A stretch of DNA of 64,000 nucleotides from a virus, in the IMG/VR virus record IMGVR_UViG_3300042541_001760, positions 179,689 through 243,688 of that record; one strand, given 5' to 3'. Both the position numbers and the translations under genes were made by a program. Positions 49,079 through 59,101 of this stretch are shown here, piece after piece. The notes beneath the pieces are model-generated. The model made no database searches and was not told where the DNA came from. It worked only from the letters and a program-made list of their open reading frames with translations. How positions within the stretch are numbered: position 1 is the stretch's first letter; every line of letters begins with the position of its first letter.

Positions 49079-51373
49079 TTAACAAGATACACAATTTATA
49101 TTATATAATATGGATACTTGTACCGTAATGTTTTGGTTTGATAAAGCGTCCGTGGTTTCTTCACAACTTGTGTTAACCGTAATTGTATTATTGTTGGTGT
49201 CAACTATAACTTCACCAATCCCTGTTACGTCACTTAGTAGTGTATCAACAGTATTATACCAACTACTATTTGCTGGAACGTCGTTTAAAGTTGTGGCGGT
49301 ATAAAATGATTGAGAGTAAGAGTTTCCAGCCACTGTGGCAACCGCAGAGAATGTTGCCGAACTTAATAAACAATCCGTACAACCATTAGTTAAATCCAAA
49401 TACCCTTCAAGTAACATTTTACCTAAAGTTCTTTCTGTAATACCACCACTTGATATCGTACTTTCACAAATATTGTACTCGCTCAAGTTTGATAATATAA
49501 ATGATCCTGTTACTATTACCGATTTAGTTATCGTACATCCGTCGGTGTCTTGTACTGTTAAAGTATATGTCCCTGCGGATAAATTATCAATTGCCGTACC
49601 TGTTTGACCATTGACATTTGATGACCATGTTAGGGTAAATGGGGGTATTCCTTGGAATATGTTAGCGAATATCTCTCCATTGTATCCGTTAGTGGAGCTT
49701 GTTGGTATTAATATAAAATTTATTTGCTCGCTCTCATCTATGTAGAAATTACTAGTTGATATACACCCATTACTATCCGTTACCGTCGCCTGATAATAAC
49801 CTGACGATAAATCATTAAAAGTATATGAACTCAATGGTATTTGACCTGATGGTGGAATAGGAAGTCCATTACCTCCTTGAATTGAATATATAAATGGTGA
49901 TGTTCCGCCTGTCGTTTTAAATATCTTTACTATTCCATTATTACCCCCGCAAGTAGTTCCAGATGCTTGTGTCGTAACATTATATGATAAAGTTGACTGA
50001 ACAACAACAGTACCGCTATAAGTACAAATACCATCAGTTATTGTTAGTGTGTATGTATCAGGAAATAGATTATTGAACGAAGTATTTAAACTTTGTTGTG
50101 GTCGATTATCCGAATCCCCATTACTTTTTTTAAGTGAATAATCATAACTAGAATTTGGATTACCATTCAATGTTATTGAAATACTACCATTACTATTACC
50201 ACAAACACTACTAATGACGTTAGTTGTTGCGACCGCAAAACTATTTGGTTGAGCTAAACTTACTTGTGTGTTAACACTACAAAGGGACGAATCGGTTACG
50301 GTTATATCATAAATACCCCCATATAAATTAGGAAAGGTATATGTTTGTTGGTAAGATATATCAATATAATTTATTGATGGTATGTAATACCTATATGGTG
50401 GAGTACCATTTATTACCGTTATCTGTATTGCCCCGTTGGGGGCAAAACAAGTCGGCGGTGTTGGAGTTATAGGCCCTAATGACACCGGAGCCACATCGGT
50501 AATAAGCGCATTTTTGGTTGATGTACAACCTTGTGCATCTGTTATAGTAACACTATAATCGCCAGCGGTTAATCCTGTTATTGAAACTCCAGTTAACGAT
50601 ACATTATTTTCTAATAATCCTGGTGTTGATGATGACCATAAATAAGTATATGGAGCAACTCCGGTTAATCCCGTAATAAATATTCTACCAACACCAGTAC
50701 TAACATTACCACAATTTGAGCTATTAACTGAATATAACCCATAATTTAATAGTGTGGAATTCTGTATTATAGAATTTTCACTTCTACCTGTACACCCTCC
50801 TCCGTCATCGGCAATTACATAATACATACCGTACGGTAAATTATCGAAAACGAATGTATCGGAGTTGGTGGATCCTGTTCTTATTAAATCAGGTTGATAC
50901 GGTTCATTTGGTGGTGTATTAATAGGAGGTACTCTATTGTTATTATTTTCTAAATATAATTTATATGTGGCCAAACCGTTAGTATTAGCAACCGTTGCGG
51001 TTAAAGACCCATTTACTAAACCACAAGTAGTTGGGGTTACGTTAGTAATCGACACACAACTAGATGCCGAAGAAACATATATGTTAAGTGTTGTTCTATT
51101 GTTTTGTGTTAACTCGGTAGGTCCTCCACAAGAGTCATTTATTTCTAGTACATATAAACCTGCCGGTAGATTACTATATGTTCTCGGTCCATTTAAAATA
51201 CCTGTTTCAACCGAAGGTCCTCCACCCTCATTTGGGGACCAAGGATTTGGTAGATACCAAGTAATACTCATCGGTTCTGATGTCGTAGATAGATTGAGGG
51301 TAAATGACCCCGATGCATTATTTTGACAGTCACCAACTACACTAAAATCACTAAAATTAAAATCGCAAGCCAT
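49079..51373 (-). CDS. SprB-repeat virion protein
   Basis: The 764 aa product contains at least five SprB-type repeats, each about 75-90 residues with the PYTYLWSS, LTAGDYSVTITDAQGCTST pattern; later copies read PPYRYYIPS..GGIYDITVTDSSLC, SSGYYQATVTDSNGC and PPFTLTWSS..SAGTYTLTVQDTDGC. These repeats are best known from SprB, the mobile gliding adhesin of Flavobacterium. Here they lie in a structural-gene operon with no signal peptide, so the protein is probably a tail appendage. Its C-terminal 150 residues are not repeated. Confidence 0.78.
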   Translation of the reverse strand: MACDFNFSDFSVVGDCQNNASGSFTLNLSTTSEPMSITWYLPNPWSPNEGGGPSVETGILNGPRTYSNLPAGLYVLEINDSCGGPTELTQNNRTTLNIYVSSASSCVSITNVTPTTCGLVNGSLTATVANTNGLATYKLYLENNNNRVPPINTPPNEPYQPDLIRTGSTNSDTFVFDNLPYGMYYVIADDGGGCTGRSENSIIQNSTLLNYGLYSVNSSNCGNVSTGVGRIFITGLTGVAPYTYLWSSSTPGLLENNVSLTGVSITGLTAGDYSVTITDAQGCTSTKNALITDVAPVSLGPITPTPPTCFAPNGAIQITVINGTPPYRYYIPSINYIDISYQQTYTFPNLYGGIYDITVTDSSLCSVNTQVSLAQPNSFAVATTNVISSVCGNSNGSISITLNGNPNSSYDYSLKKSNGDSDNRPQQSLNTSFNNLFPDTYTLTITDGICTYSGTVVVQSTLSYNVTTQASGTTCGGNNGIVKIFKTTGGTSPFIYSIQGGNGLPIPPSGQIPLSSYTFNDLSSGYYQATVTDSNGCISTSNFYIDESEQINFILIPTSSTNGYNGEIFANIFQGIPPFTLTWSSNVNGQTGTAIDNLSAGTYTLTVQDTDGCTITKSVIVTGSFILSNLSEYNICESTISSGGITERTLGKMLLEGYLDLTNGCTDCLLSSATFSAVATVAGNSYSQSFYTATTLNDVPANSSWYNTVDTLLSDVTGIGEVIVDTNNNTITVNTSCEETTDALSNQNITVQVSILYNINCVSC

Positions 51374-51374
51374 T

Positions 51375-54356
51375 TTATGAACAAGATATATTGAAATTTA
51401 TTCCCACATTTATTTTAAAATCTGAGTTAAGGTTATTACCATCACAAGTAAGCGTATAAATAGTCACCTCATTATTTACTATATAATAATCTAACCCATA
51501 ATCTATAAGTAAATCCAATTGTGATTCAAGTGCCGTTAGCCACTGACTAGACGATGGATAACTAACGCCAGGACCTAAAGTTAAACCAAAACCATTATTA
51601 AAGAATGGATAACTTATTATCTCAGACCCACCTAATGATATCTTAACATACCACTTGGATGTTAATGTATTAAGATTACAATTATTTCCACTAGTGTAAT
51701 TTAACACCAATTGACTTAAAAGCGAACCAAAAGTAGTTATATTAGGGTTACTAGTCCAAGGATAAACATCACAAGTTGTTGATGCTTGCGGACAATCAAT
51801 GGTAAATATTGGACCAATAAGAGTACAAGGGTTACAAGGTACAGGTACAATTTGACAACCTCTTTGTCTTCTCCATACAAATTTTTGACGATGAAACGCT
51901 GAGTTCTCGTATCTAACACCCGTATTCCAAATAGTAGTCGCTGGTACCATTTGTTCAACTAATCTTATCCAATAGTCCCCCAACCCACCTATGTAATCAA
52001 TCATTTTTTGATATGTATAATCGGTGTTCGGAGCGTTGTTACCTTCACCGGATTTCAAATACTTCCAATAGATATATTCTAGTGTTGGGTATCCACCCGT
52101 CTTACCGTTTGTTACATATTGTCTATCCCTAACATTAATCATATTTTGCCAAAAGGTCTGAGCAAATTCAAAGAATGTTTTTTGTGATGGATTTGGGTCA
52201 ATTAATGTACTATCCAATATCGTTGGATTAAGGTATGTCGGACAATAACAATTACCGCTAATAGTTAGTCCTGATGCGGGTATTGGGTAATCATAATTAC
52301 TTGATGTATACCACACATCATAAACTAAGGCTTGTCCGGGATTTAAGAAAAGATCAACATTCTTTACATTGAGTATTAGTTTTTCATCATCAACAAAATA
52401 GAATGAGTTATTTCCGTCGGAATTTCTTCTTAACCCCGTCTCTAAAGTTGACCAACTTTTCTTGTTATCTATTGTTTTAGTTAAAGTAAATCCTAAGTCT
52501 GTATAAGGGAAATCTCTAAATCTATCCAAATAAACTTGACCATATGTGAATGGTGCTAATTTGGTTTGATAATTAGGGTTCTGACCCGTGAAAGTCGTAT
52601 TAACAGAATCAAACACCTCATTAGATCTATGTGAAGGTGTACTTTCAAACCATCCAGCACCTATTTGAAAATAAAAATTATCTGTGTCTTCGGGAGCTCT
52701 TGGGTATCCATTAATGTCTATTGGGAACTCTTCTAAGGTTATATCAGCATCTTCTACTATTGTCTCTGTAGTAAACCCCGTAAATACTCGTCCTTGGACT
52801 TTAAATGTGTTACCAGGTTCTAATACGGGTAGTTCTTTTGAGTATGTTCCTCCTGATATCTGAGCAAATTCTTGATTGAACTGCGTCATATTAATCTTTT
52901 GGTCGGCAACATAAATATACTCATTAAAATCAACCAATGCGTCAGGGGCTCCAACTAATCTTAGTAACCCCTCTATTGATTTTCTAGTCCCTTTTGATTT
53001 AAAAAGGTATGCAGAGTTTAGAATCAAATTTCTATAAAATTGATAATTTAACTCGTCGGGAGTGTATCCCCTACCAACACCAGGAAACTCACTAAATTCT
53101 TCACCACCAAAAACAGAATTTAAGAAATCTTCGTTAGTTATTGGTGATATGTTTTTTGACCATCCCAAAGTTTGGGATAAGTTCTTTAATAGTTGTGATG
53201 GTATGTCATTACCCACATTATAATTAACTGAATTCATAAAAGCCAGAGCGTCTATGAATTTCTTTACTTGATCAAAACTTCTACCATATAACTCTAAAAC
53301 TTTACTTATTTTTTGGTCATATGTATCAAAATCTTTAAACGCACCTGTGGTTAAAAATCTATTAATTAAATTTGTTTTAAATGAGTCAAAATTTTCAGCA
53401 ATAACACTTACACTTACCACATAATCTTTAAATACCGGAGTTCGTATATCTAAATTCCAAACACCGTCCAATGGCCAAGTTACTGATTGGGTGGTAACAT
53501 AATACTTACCATTATTATCTTCTTCCACAACCTGAAAATCGGCAGTATAAATTGGTGTTACCAATCTATTGAGTAAAAATCTCTCAATCTCATCAAAATC
53601 CTGCCCGAAAACCATTTCAGTTGTTTGGTAATTAGGTCTTATGATAAAATTATCGTAAGTTGTGGTTACCCCCGTAAAAGGATTACCTCTAACAAACATT
53701 TTTAATGTCCCTGAAGATAAGTTATCCGTAGGGGTCATAGAGATTAATGGGTGACTACTTCCATTAATATATAAACTATATTTTGTAAAGGTGGTTGTCA
53801 TATCCCTAAGTGGGGACAATTCAATCTCACTAACACTTATATTTCTTGGTGCGTTTATCGTAAAATCAATATCAAAAGGATTCCTTATCCTCGCAAGGTC
53901 GATTTCCAAATAACTCACGTCATTAATAACATTGTAAGATATATTTGTTGCAGTTGCCCCTGTCGTATAATTTGGTGATTTAAATGTAACCTCTAAAGCG
54001 GCAGGGAAAAAATTAATTATTTTTGTAATTGATACAGATAACCTTTTAGTTAATGAACCGTATTGTGAAAAATTGGAAACCTGACTTAAATCAAAATTTG
54101 GATATACTTTAAAGTTTTTCTCAATAATTGATCTTGATTCTTCTACAGATCTAACACCAAGACTATCTAATGTAATAGGGTCAGAAAAAGAACCTATAAC
54201 AAAATCCCTATTAGATTTTTCCGTAATTCCTACTGTAAACTCAAAATTACCTTGTGTCAATCCACCTCCCGCAACTAATTGGAAACCAACTAAATTGTCA
54301 GAAAAAGTATTATCTGCGGTCGCTTTTTGCGGTGGACAAGTATATTTTTTAGCCAT
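51375..54356 (-). CDS. Large virion protein, probably baseplate/tail
   Basis: The 993 aa product has an N-terminal third of beta strands (GLTQGNFEFTVGITEKSNRD), a middle helical region with KVLELYGRSFDQVKKFIDAL, ILNSAYLFKSKGTRKSIEGL and LRLVGAPDALVDFNEYIYV, resembling baseplate proteins of the tail-protein-I type, and a C-terminal Cys-rich part (CNPCTLIGPIFTIDC). It overlaps the 302 aa gene start by one base (TAATG). Baseplate assignment rests on size, context and the helical middle. Confidence 0.65.
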   Translation of the reverse strand: MAKKYTCPPQKATADNTFSDNLVGFQLVAGGGLTQGNFEFTVGITEKSNRDFVIGSFSDPITLDSLGVRSVEESRSIIEKNFKVYPNFDLSQVSNFSQYGSLTKRLSVSITKIINFFPAALEVTFKSPNYTTGATATNISYNVINDVSYLEIDLARIRNPFDIDFTINAPRNISVSEIELSPLRDMTTTFTKYSLYINGSSHPLISMTPTDNLSSGTLKMFVRGNPFTGVTTTYDNFIIRPNYQTTEMVFGQDFDEIERFLLNRLVTPIYTADFQVVEEDNNGKYYVTTQSVTWPLDGVWNLDIRTPVFKDYVVSVSVIAENFDSFKTNLINRFLTTGAFKDFDTYDQKISKVLELYGRSFDQVKKFIDALAFMNSVNYNVGNDIPSQLLKNLSQTLGWSKNISPITNEDFLNSVFGGEEFSEFPGVGRGYTPDELNYQFYRNLILNSAYLFKSKGTRKSIEGLLRLVGAPDALVDFNEYIYVADQKINMTQFNQEFAQISGGTYSKELPVLEPGNTFKVQGRVFTGFTTETIVEDADITLEEFPIDINGYPRAPEDTDNFYFQIGAGWFESTPSHRSNEVFDSVNTTFTGQNPNYQTKLAPFTYGQVYLDRFRDFPYTDLGFTLTKTIDNKKSWSTLETGLRRNSDGNNSFYFVDDEKLILNVKNVDLFLNPGQALVYDVWYTSSNYDYPIPASGLTISGNCYCPTYLNPTILDSTLIDPNPSQKTFFEFAQTFWQNMINVRDRQYVTNGKTGGYPTLEYIYWKYLKSGEGNNAPNTDYTYQKMIDYIGGLGDYWIRLVEQMVPATTIWNTGVRYENSAFHRQKFVWRRQRGCQIVPVPCNPCTLIGPIFTIDCPQASTTCDVYPWTSNPNITTFGSLLSQLVLNYTSGNNCNLNTLTSKWYVKISLGGSEIISYPFFNNGFGLTLGPGVSYPSSSQWLTALESQLDLLIDYGLDYYIVNNEVTIYTLTCDGNNLNSDFKINVGINFNISCS

Positions 54357-55264
54357 TATTGAGTGATATTTACAAAGTTTTTACTGTAATCAATATTAGT
54401 TCCCCTATCCTGTCTAACTTCATATAATAACTCATTAAATTCATCTCTAACCTCATAAAGATTGTATTGTTTGTAAATATTGTTATTACTGTCGTATATA
54501 GTGTAAATACCATCGTCCATAGATTTGGTTTGATTACCGTATAGAGCAATTGCCAGGGTTGATATGTCATGTTCCACAATCTCAACCTCAATACTAATAG
54601 GATTGAAGTATGTGTTACTTATAACCACATTTTGATTGGGTTGTCCAATGAATGGGGTTGCGTTAGGCTTGTTTGTTGGTGATGATGATGGTGAAACTGT
54701 ACAAAATAGTAAATTTGTCGCTCCATCAACATATCTATATCTAATTGATTTCTGTGATGAGTTTGTCTGATTTTCTGTAACAGGCTCACAATAAAATGAA
54801 GATGTTATGATTCTAAAAAAGTTGGGTATTTTACTTCCGTCAGGGTTTAAATATTCTATTCTGAATCCAACCAATCCTTGAGCCACGAATTTATTTCTGT
54901 ATTGAGATGGTACTTGTTCTAAATTAAAAATTAACCCCTTAACATTTGGTATTGCCGATAACACACCGCAATCATTAATTGTTGTTCTGATTTGTGCCGG
55001 TCTAAGATATAGGTTATAGATACCTAAAGCATTAAATTGATCTGCGGGTAGTTTTAGGTTATATAAACCCCCTAATATCTCAACATCTGCATTACCTCCC
55101 GTTTCTCCGTTATTAAAATATGGTTTTAAAACATCCTGAGCATTTAATGTTGTAAGTGTGAAATTATCAGTATTATCCCTACTTGGGGTATAATTTAGTA
55201 TTATCTCAACATCTTCGGGGGAAACATCCGCCGGCCTTATAGTTCCATATGATCCAGTTGCCAT
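54356..55264 (-). CDS. Virion structural protein, 302 aa
   Basis: The product begins MATGSYGTIRPADVSPEDVE, then EIILNYTPSRDN, and is beta-rich, ending with ELLYEVRQDRGTNIDYSKN. I recognise the opening as typical of an uncharacterised structural protein of large phages. It begins a virion operon with a TATTTATA element 36 nt upstream. Exact position in the virion unknown. Confidence 0.65.
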   Translation of the reverse strand: MATGSYGTIRPADVSPEDVEIILNYTPSRDNTDNFTLTTLNAQDVLKPYFNNGETGGNADVEILGGLYNLKLPADQFNALGIYNLYLRPAQIRTTINDCGVLSAIPNVKGLIFNLEQVPSQYRNKFVAQGLVGFRIEYLNPDGSKIPNFFRIITSSFYCEPVTENQTNSSQKSIRYRYVDGATNLLFCTVSPSSSPTNKPNATPFIGQPNQNVVISNTYFNPISIEVEIVEHDISTLAIALYGNQTKSMDDGIYTIYDSNNNIYKQYNLYEVRDEFNELLYEVRQDRGTNIDYSKNFVNITQ

Positions 55265-55300
55265 CTTTTTTAATTAAATTATTATTTTTTTAACCATATT

Positions 55301-55309
55301 TATAAATAC
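55301..55309 (-). promoter_or_regulatory. TATTTATA element (candidate late-type promoter)
   Basis: Minus-strand GTATTTATA, 36 nt before the 302 aa virion gene, in the only sizeable gap (55265-55315) of this virion operon. Confidence 0.5.
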
Positions 55310-55315
55310 TTAATG

Positions 55316-56506
55316 TTAGGTTTTATTGACATTAAAAAATTTATAACCATACGATACTAACCCCCCTATTGTTGATACCTCACCCAATCTGTGTATACTT
55401 TCAAGTGCTGAATTTTTACCTCTCTCTATATATACATTGGAAAACACCTGTACCTGATCGATTACATTTAATAATGCCTCATCTTTAGTTAATCCTGACG
55501 AAACCAACCAATTTTGTGTTAATCCTGACGACTTCACAACATATATTGTTGATCCATCATCATAGTCATAATAATCAACACCATTAATAGTGTAAGCATC
55601 CGACATATTATCGGGGGTTCTACCTTTGTAGATACCAACAGTGTTACTTGTTCCTGTTATTTGTTGATTAAGTTTAAACGACTTACCGTCTTTTGTTGCG
55701 TCACCTTTATATTGTGATAAGTCACCCAATGTTGATTTTGTATAACCCGTAATATAAAAAGGAACTGTTGTATAGTTTGAACTAATATGAGCCAATAAAT
55801 TGGTGTTTGAGTCCCCCGAAAAAATGTAGTCATACATTATTGGGGTTCCTGACCAATCACCTCCTTGTGGTACAAAATAAGCAGTTCCATTGGGGTTGAA
55901 TATTGGTACATTTGTGAATGGTACTTGGACTTGTTTTTCGATTACCGTCACCCCGAATTGAGTATATCCCGATAGTGTTATAGTATATTGAGCACTTCCC
56001 GATGGATATGTATGTGATGTGTAATTTGGTGCTACCGAAGTTAAAGTTTGTACTGGTGTATTATCACCCCAATTTATCTTAAAAGTAGAACTTTTTAGAA
56101 ATTTCTTATACTTAACATCTGATGTATTGTACACATAGTAAGTCGATGAGTTAATCCCCGTGACCGCCGAGAATAAAAAGTTAGTAATAACATCTTTTTG
56201 TAAAATAGCCCCATCAAAAACAGAATAATAACCAATGTCCGTAATATTTTGAGTAAATAAAATTGGTATTGTTAATCCCGTCATTAAGGAAGTTCCACTT
56301 GTACCACCAGTGACCACCGCAGACATTTGTAATTGTACTCTTGTGGATGCGGTTGTAAAATAGAAGTTTTCCGTATAACTCGTAAAGTCGCAACAGGTCA
56401 AGTCCAAACTAAGGGTAACTCCCGTAGATGCGGTATATACCATTGTAACAATATCGCTAGTTATTACTTCAGGTGAAATCTTAATATAGTATCTTTGATC
56501 CTCCAT
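55316..56506 (-). CDS. Virion structural protein, 396 aa
   Basis: A beta-rich product with an N-terminal pair of Ig-like strands (SLDLTCCDFTSYTENFYFTT), repeated Ser/Thr-Gly segments and a C-terminal helical end (ALESIHRLGEVSTIGGLVSYG). The PKD-like phrase NWGDNTP lies near residue 145. It shares one base with the next gene. Likely a tail or baseplate component. Confidence 0.6.
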   Translation of the reverse strand: MEDQRYYIKISPEVITSDIVTMVYTASTGVTLSLDLTCCDFTSYTENFYFTTASTRVQLQMSAVVTGGTSGTSLMTGLTIPILFTQNITDIGYYSVFDGAILQKDVITNFLFSAVTGINSSTYYVYNTSDVKYKKFLKSSTFKINWGDNTPVQTLTSVAPNYTSHTYPSGSAQYTITLSGYTQFGVTVIEKQVQVPFTNVPIFNPNGTAYFVPQGGDWSGTPIMYDYIFSGDSNTNLLAHISSNYTTVPFYITGYTKSTLGDLSQYKGDATKDGKSFKLNQQITGTSNTVGIYKGRTPDNMSDAYTINGVDYYDYDDGSTIYVVKSSGLTQNWLVSSGLTKDEALLNVIDQVQVFSNVYIERGKNSALESIHRLGEVSTIGGLVSYGYKFFNVNKT

Positions 56507-57333
56507 TAACTTGGGTTAACATACTCATACCAATTTATGGGTTTGGATTCATAACCAACCCTAATATCTGACCCGTTCGCATAATCGAATATTTGATATG
56601 TGTAATCAGAATAATCTAATTTTACCTTATAGTAAAAATACTTTTCTCCGTTAAACCCATACTTATCGCCCGATAATTCATTTGATCCTTGATTTCTATT
56701 TATCATTTTTACGAAATTACCGGTACTCCCATTAAAAAATTTAGCCGACATATAAAATGTGTCAATATTTAAAAACTCTCTACTTTTTAACCAATAAAAA
56801 AAGTAACCTTCTTTTTGTTGTCCAACAAAATCTAATTTAAATCTAGGTACACTAATATTAACATCGGGTAGGTATGTTGATATTGATTTTAATTCATCTA
56901 ACGATTCGTTCGCAAATAGAATTACAGTAAAGTAATTTTTTTGAGTTTTACCATCTTTAGTATCGTAAAAATCTAATTTAAAAAATGACTTTTGGAATGG
57001 TTTTGTGGTATAATATATGTCTTTATCGGAGAATCCTTCACTATTATAATTTGCCTCCCAATAAGTTGGAATTGCGGTATTCATAAAATTTAAATCAGCA
57101 CTATAAAAATAAAAATTGTAATTAACTGACGTTTCGTTATTATTAGGGTATTTTTTATTCTGAAATCTTGCCAACTCAAAATCTTTTGGTTTACCAATTA
57201 CTTTTTCAATTATATCCTCTTGTATTTTATCAATACTATCATCCCTACCATAGAAATCCCATTTGATTTCCACGGGAATATCAATATACTTATCAGTACT
57301 TGTTTTAACTATCTTAAACTTATTCACACTCAT
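56506..57333 (-). CDS. Virion structural protein, 275 aa
   Basis: The product starts MSVNKFKIVKTSTDKYIDIP at 57333; an earlier in-frame ATG at 57351 would extend the overlap with the upstream gene from 14 to 32 bases. The protein is beta-rich with many Tyr, Phe and Asp, and without a recognised domain. It ends PINWYEYVNPS. Likely tail-associated. Confidence 0.55.
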   Translation of the reverse strand: MSVNKFKIVKTSTDKYIDIPVEIKWDFYGRDDSIDKIQEDIIEKVIGKPKDFELARFQNKKYPNNNETSVNYNFYFYSADLNFMNTAIPTYWEANYNSEGFSDKDIYYTTKPFQKSFFKLDFYDTKDGKTQKNYFTVILFANESLDELKSISTYLPDVNISVPRFKLDFVGQQKEGYFFYWLKSREFLNIDTFYMSAKFFNGSTGNFVKMINRNQGSNELSGDKYGFNGEKYFYYKVKLDYSDYTYQIFDYANGSDIRVGYESKPINWYEYVNPS

Positions 57334-59101
57334 CTGTAGTAGGTAAAGCAACCGTATTTATTGTTGATAAAGGTGTTGACGCACCTTCAGGGATTACTCT
57401 AAATATCGTATTAGTAAAAGGATAATGAACCCCATTTAAAAACGGATAATCAACTCCAATACCATCGGTATCTATAAACCCATATGTATATATATCTCTC
57501 CAAATGAAAGTTCCATTGGTTTTTGAAAAAACAGCATAATCAGGTATTTCACTTACCGTTGCAGGGTCTCCATCCTCAATATATGATGAAAAATCCCTTA
57601 TTTTAATTGGGTTATGTGGTTTATAGTAGTACCCTAGCGGATTTGCCGGTGGTGCTTGTTGCGTTATGTTTATATTAAAATGAGTAGGATTATATATTAT
57701 TTTATGATAATACTCGGAAATAACTCTCTCGGTATATTCATAATCATTCCACTCACAAAAATCACCATCAAGAGTATCTCCATTTATTAATGGTTTGTTA
57801 TAGTAAAAAGTTTTACCATTGACCGCATATGATATTGTTGGTATGGACGTATATGCGTTTGGTGTTAGGTTTTGTGGGGCATTGTCCCACCAATCAGATG
57901 GTTGTCCATTTTTTAATGGTATATTAAAATCAAAACCTTGCTTCAACGCAATATTTGAATTTACAGATGGATAGGTGGGACTTGATGTCCATCCAAATCT
58001 ACCAATCCACTGAAAAGTAAAGAATAGTTGGGTTATAGGTCGGTTTTGATTGTCAACTAAATCATCTATTGATATGTCTTTTGAGAAAGATAATGTATAT
58101 GATTGACTACCTTCTTTTACCGAAATCCTTGATACCTTATTCGGAGTTAATCCTGATGGTTCATATTGCTTAATTACCTTGAATGGGTTTAATTCAAATC
58201 CTGCGTTTACCAACATCGCATCCTGCGGATTTGTTATTATTTTATGTCTTCTAATATAATATTCAGACATTGTATCTTGGTAGTTATTCTCGTCAATAAC
58301 TCTTTTAAATGTCCCTGTAGTTCCCGCATCAAAAGTGTTTCCAGTATATCCTAAATTTGAAATACTAAACACATATTCATCTGACCCATAATCACCATCA
58401 CCTAATTCATAAACTTGAAATAAACTTTGTCCATTATAATTAATAGATAGGTAAGCGAACTCACCGACACTTAATCCATGTCTACAAACAGATCTAAATG
58501 TTATTAAACTTTGTCCGTTTGATGTAGAACCAGTTATGATAAATGGTATTCCGTCAAACGCCGTCCAATTTAAAGTCGTATTGGTCATTGGTTCAACCGC
58601 CTTTAGAGTTTTATTTACATTATCATAAGGATAACTAATAAAAAAATTCCAATTATAAGATGACGCACTTGTACCAATGAAATTAATATGATTATTCGGT
58701 CCGGTAGTATAACCCACAACATTATTATCAGTCCTCATTAAATCAAATTCATTATACAATGGATAACCTGACCAATAAACCGAATTACTATTACTACAAA
58801 ACTGTCTAGACGATGTTAAGGCATTAACATAATATAGATTTTCAGTAAATGGTTTATAATCAGTTTGACCATAATAAGTATTTTTAAACAAATATGTTAT
58901 TTTGGTAACTGGTCTAAATGTAGTTGATGATTGTCTTTCATTTTCAAACACCTGAGCTAAATCAATAGTATTACTTCTATCAAATTCAACAGATTCCTTG
59001 GAGGTCTGTGATAAACCAACATCAACCATATTATCAACAATTGGTGATGATTTGTACCTTAAAGTACTAAGGACTATTTTTGTATTATTCTCGTTTCCCA
59101 T
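57320..59101 (-). CDS. Virion structural protein, 593 aa
   Basis: A beta-rich protein (TKIVLSTLRYKSSPIVDNMV at the N-terminus) with many Tyr/Asn and no signal peptide. It shares one base with the 3' end of the giant propeller protein (TAATG) and overlaps the next gene. Size and position suggest a baseplate or tail surface protein. No family recognised. Confidence 0.6.
   Translation of the reverse strand: MGNENNTKIVLSTLRYKSSPIVDNMVDVGLSQTSKESVEFDRSNTIDLAQVFENERQSSTTFRPVTKITYLFKNTYYGQTDYKPFTENLYYVNALTSSRQFCSNSNSVYWSGYPLYNEFDLMRTDNNVVGYTTGPNNHINFIGTSASSYNWNFFISYPYDNVNKTLKAVEPMTNTTLNWTAFDGIPFIITGSTSNGQSLITFRSVCRHGLSVGEFAYLSINYNGQSLFQVYELGDGDYGSDEYVFSISNLGYTGNTFDAGTTGTFKRVIDENNYQDTMSEYYIRRHKIITNPQDAMLVNAGFELNPFKVIKQYEPSGLTPNKVSRISVKEGSQSYTLSFSKDISIDDLVDNQNRPITQLFFTFQWIGRFGWTSSPTYPSVNSNIALKQGFDFNIPLKNGQPSDWWDNAPQNLTPNAYTSIPTISYAVNGKTFYYNKPLINGDTLDGDFCEWNDYEYTERVISEYYHKIIYNPTHFNINITQQAPPANPLGYYYKPHNPIKIRDFSSYIEDGDPATVSEIPDYAVFSKTNGTFIWRDIYTYGFIDTDGIGVDYPFLNGVHYPFTNTIFRVIPEGASTPLSTINTVALPTTDECE

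Noticed and set aside
50937-51326. A 129-codon plus-strand frame opposite the SprB-repeat protein
   Set aside because: It lies wholly antisense to a well-supported gene, has no promoter-like element and no recognisable domain; it is a frame shadow.
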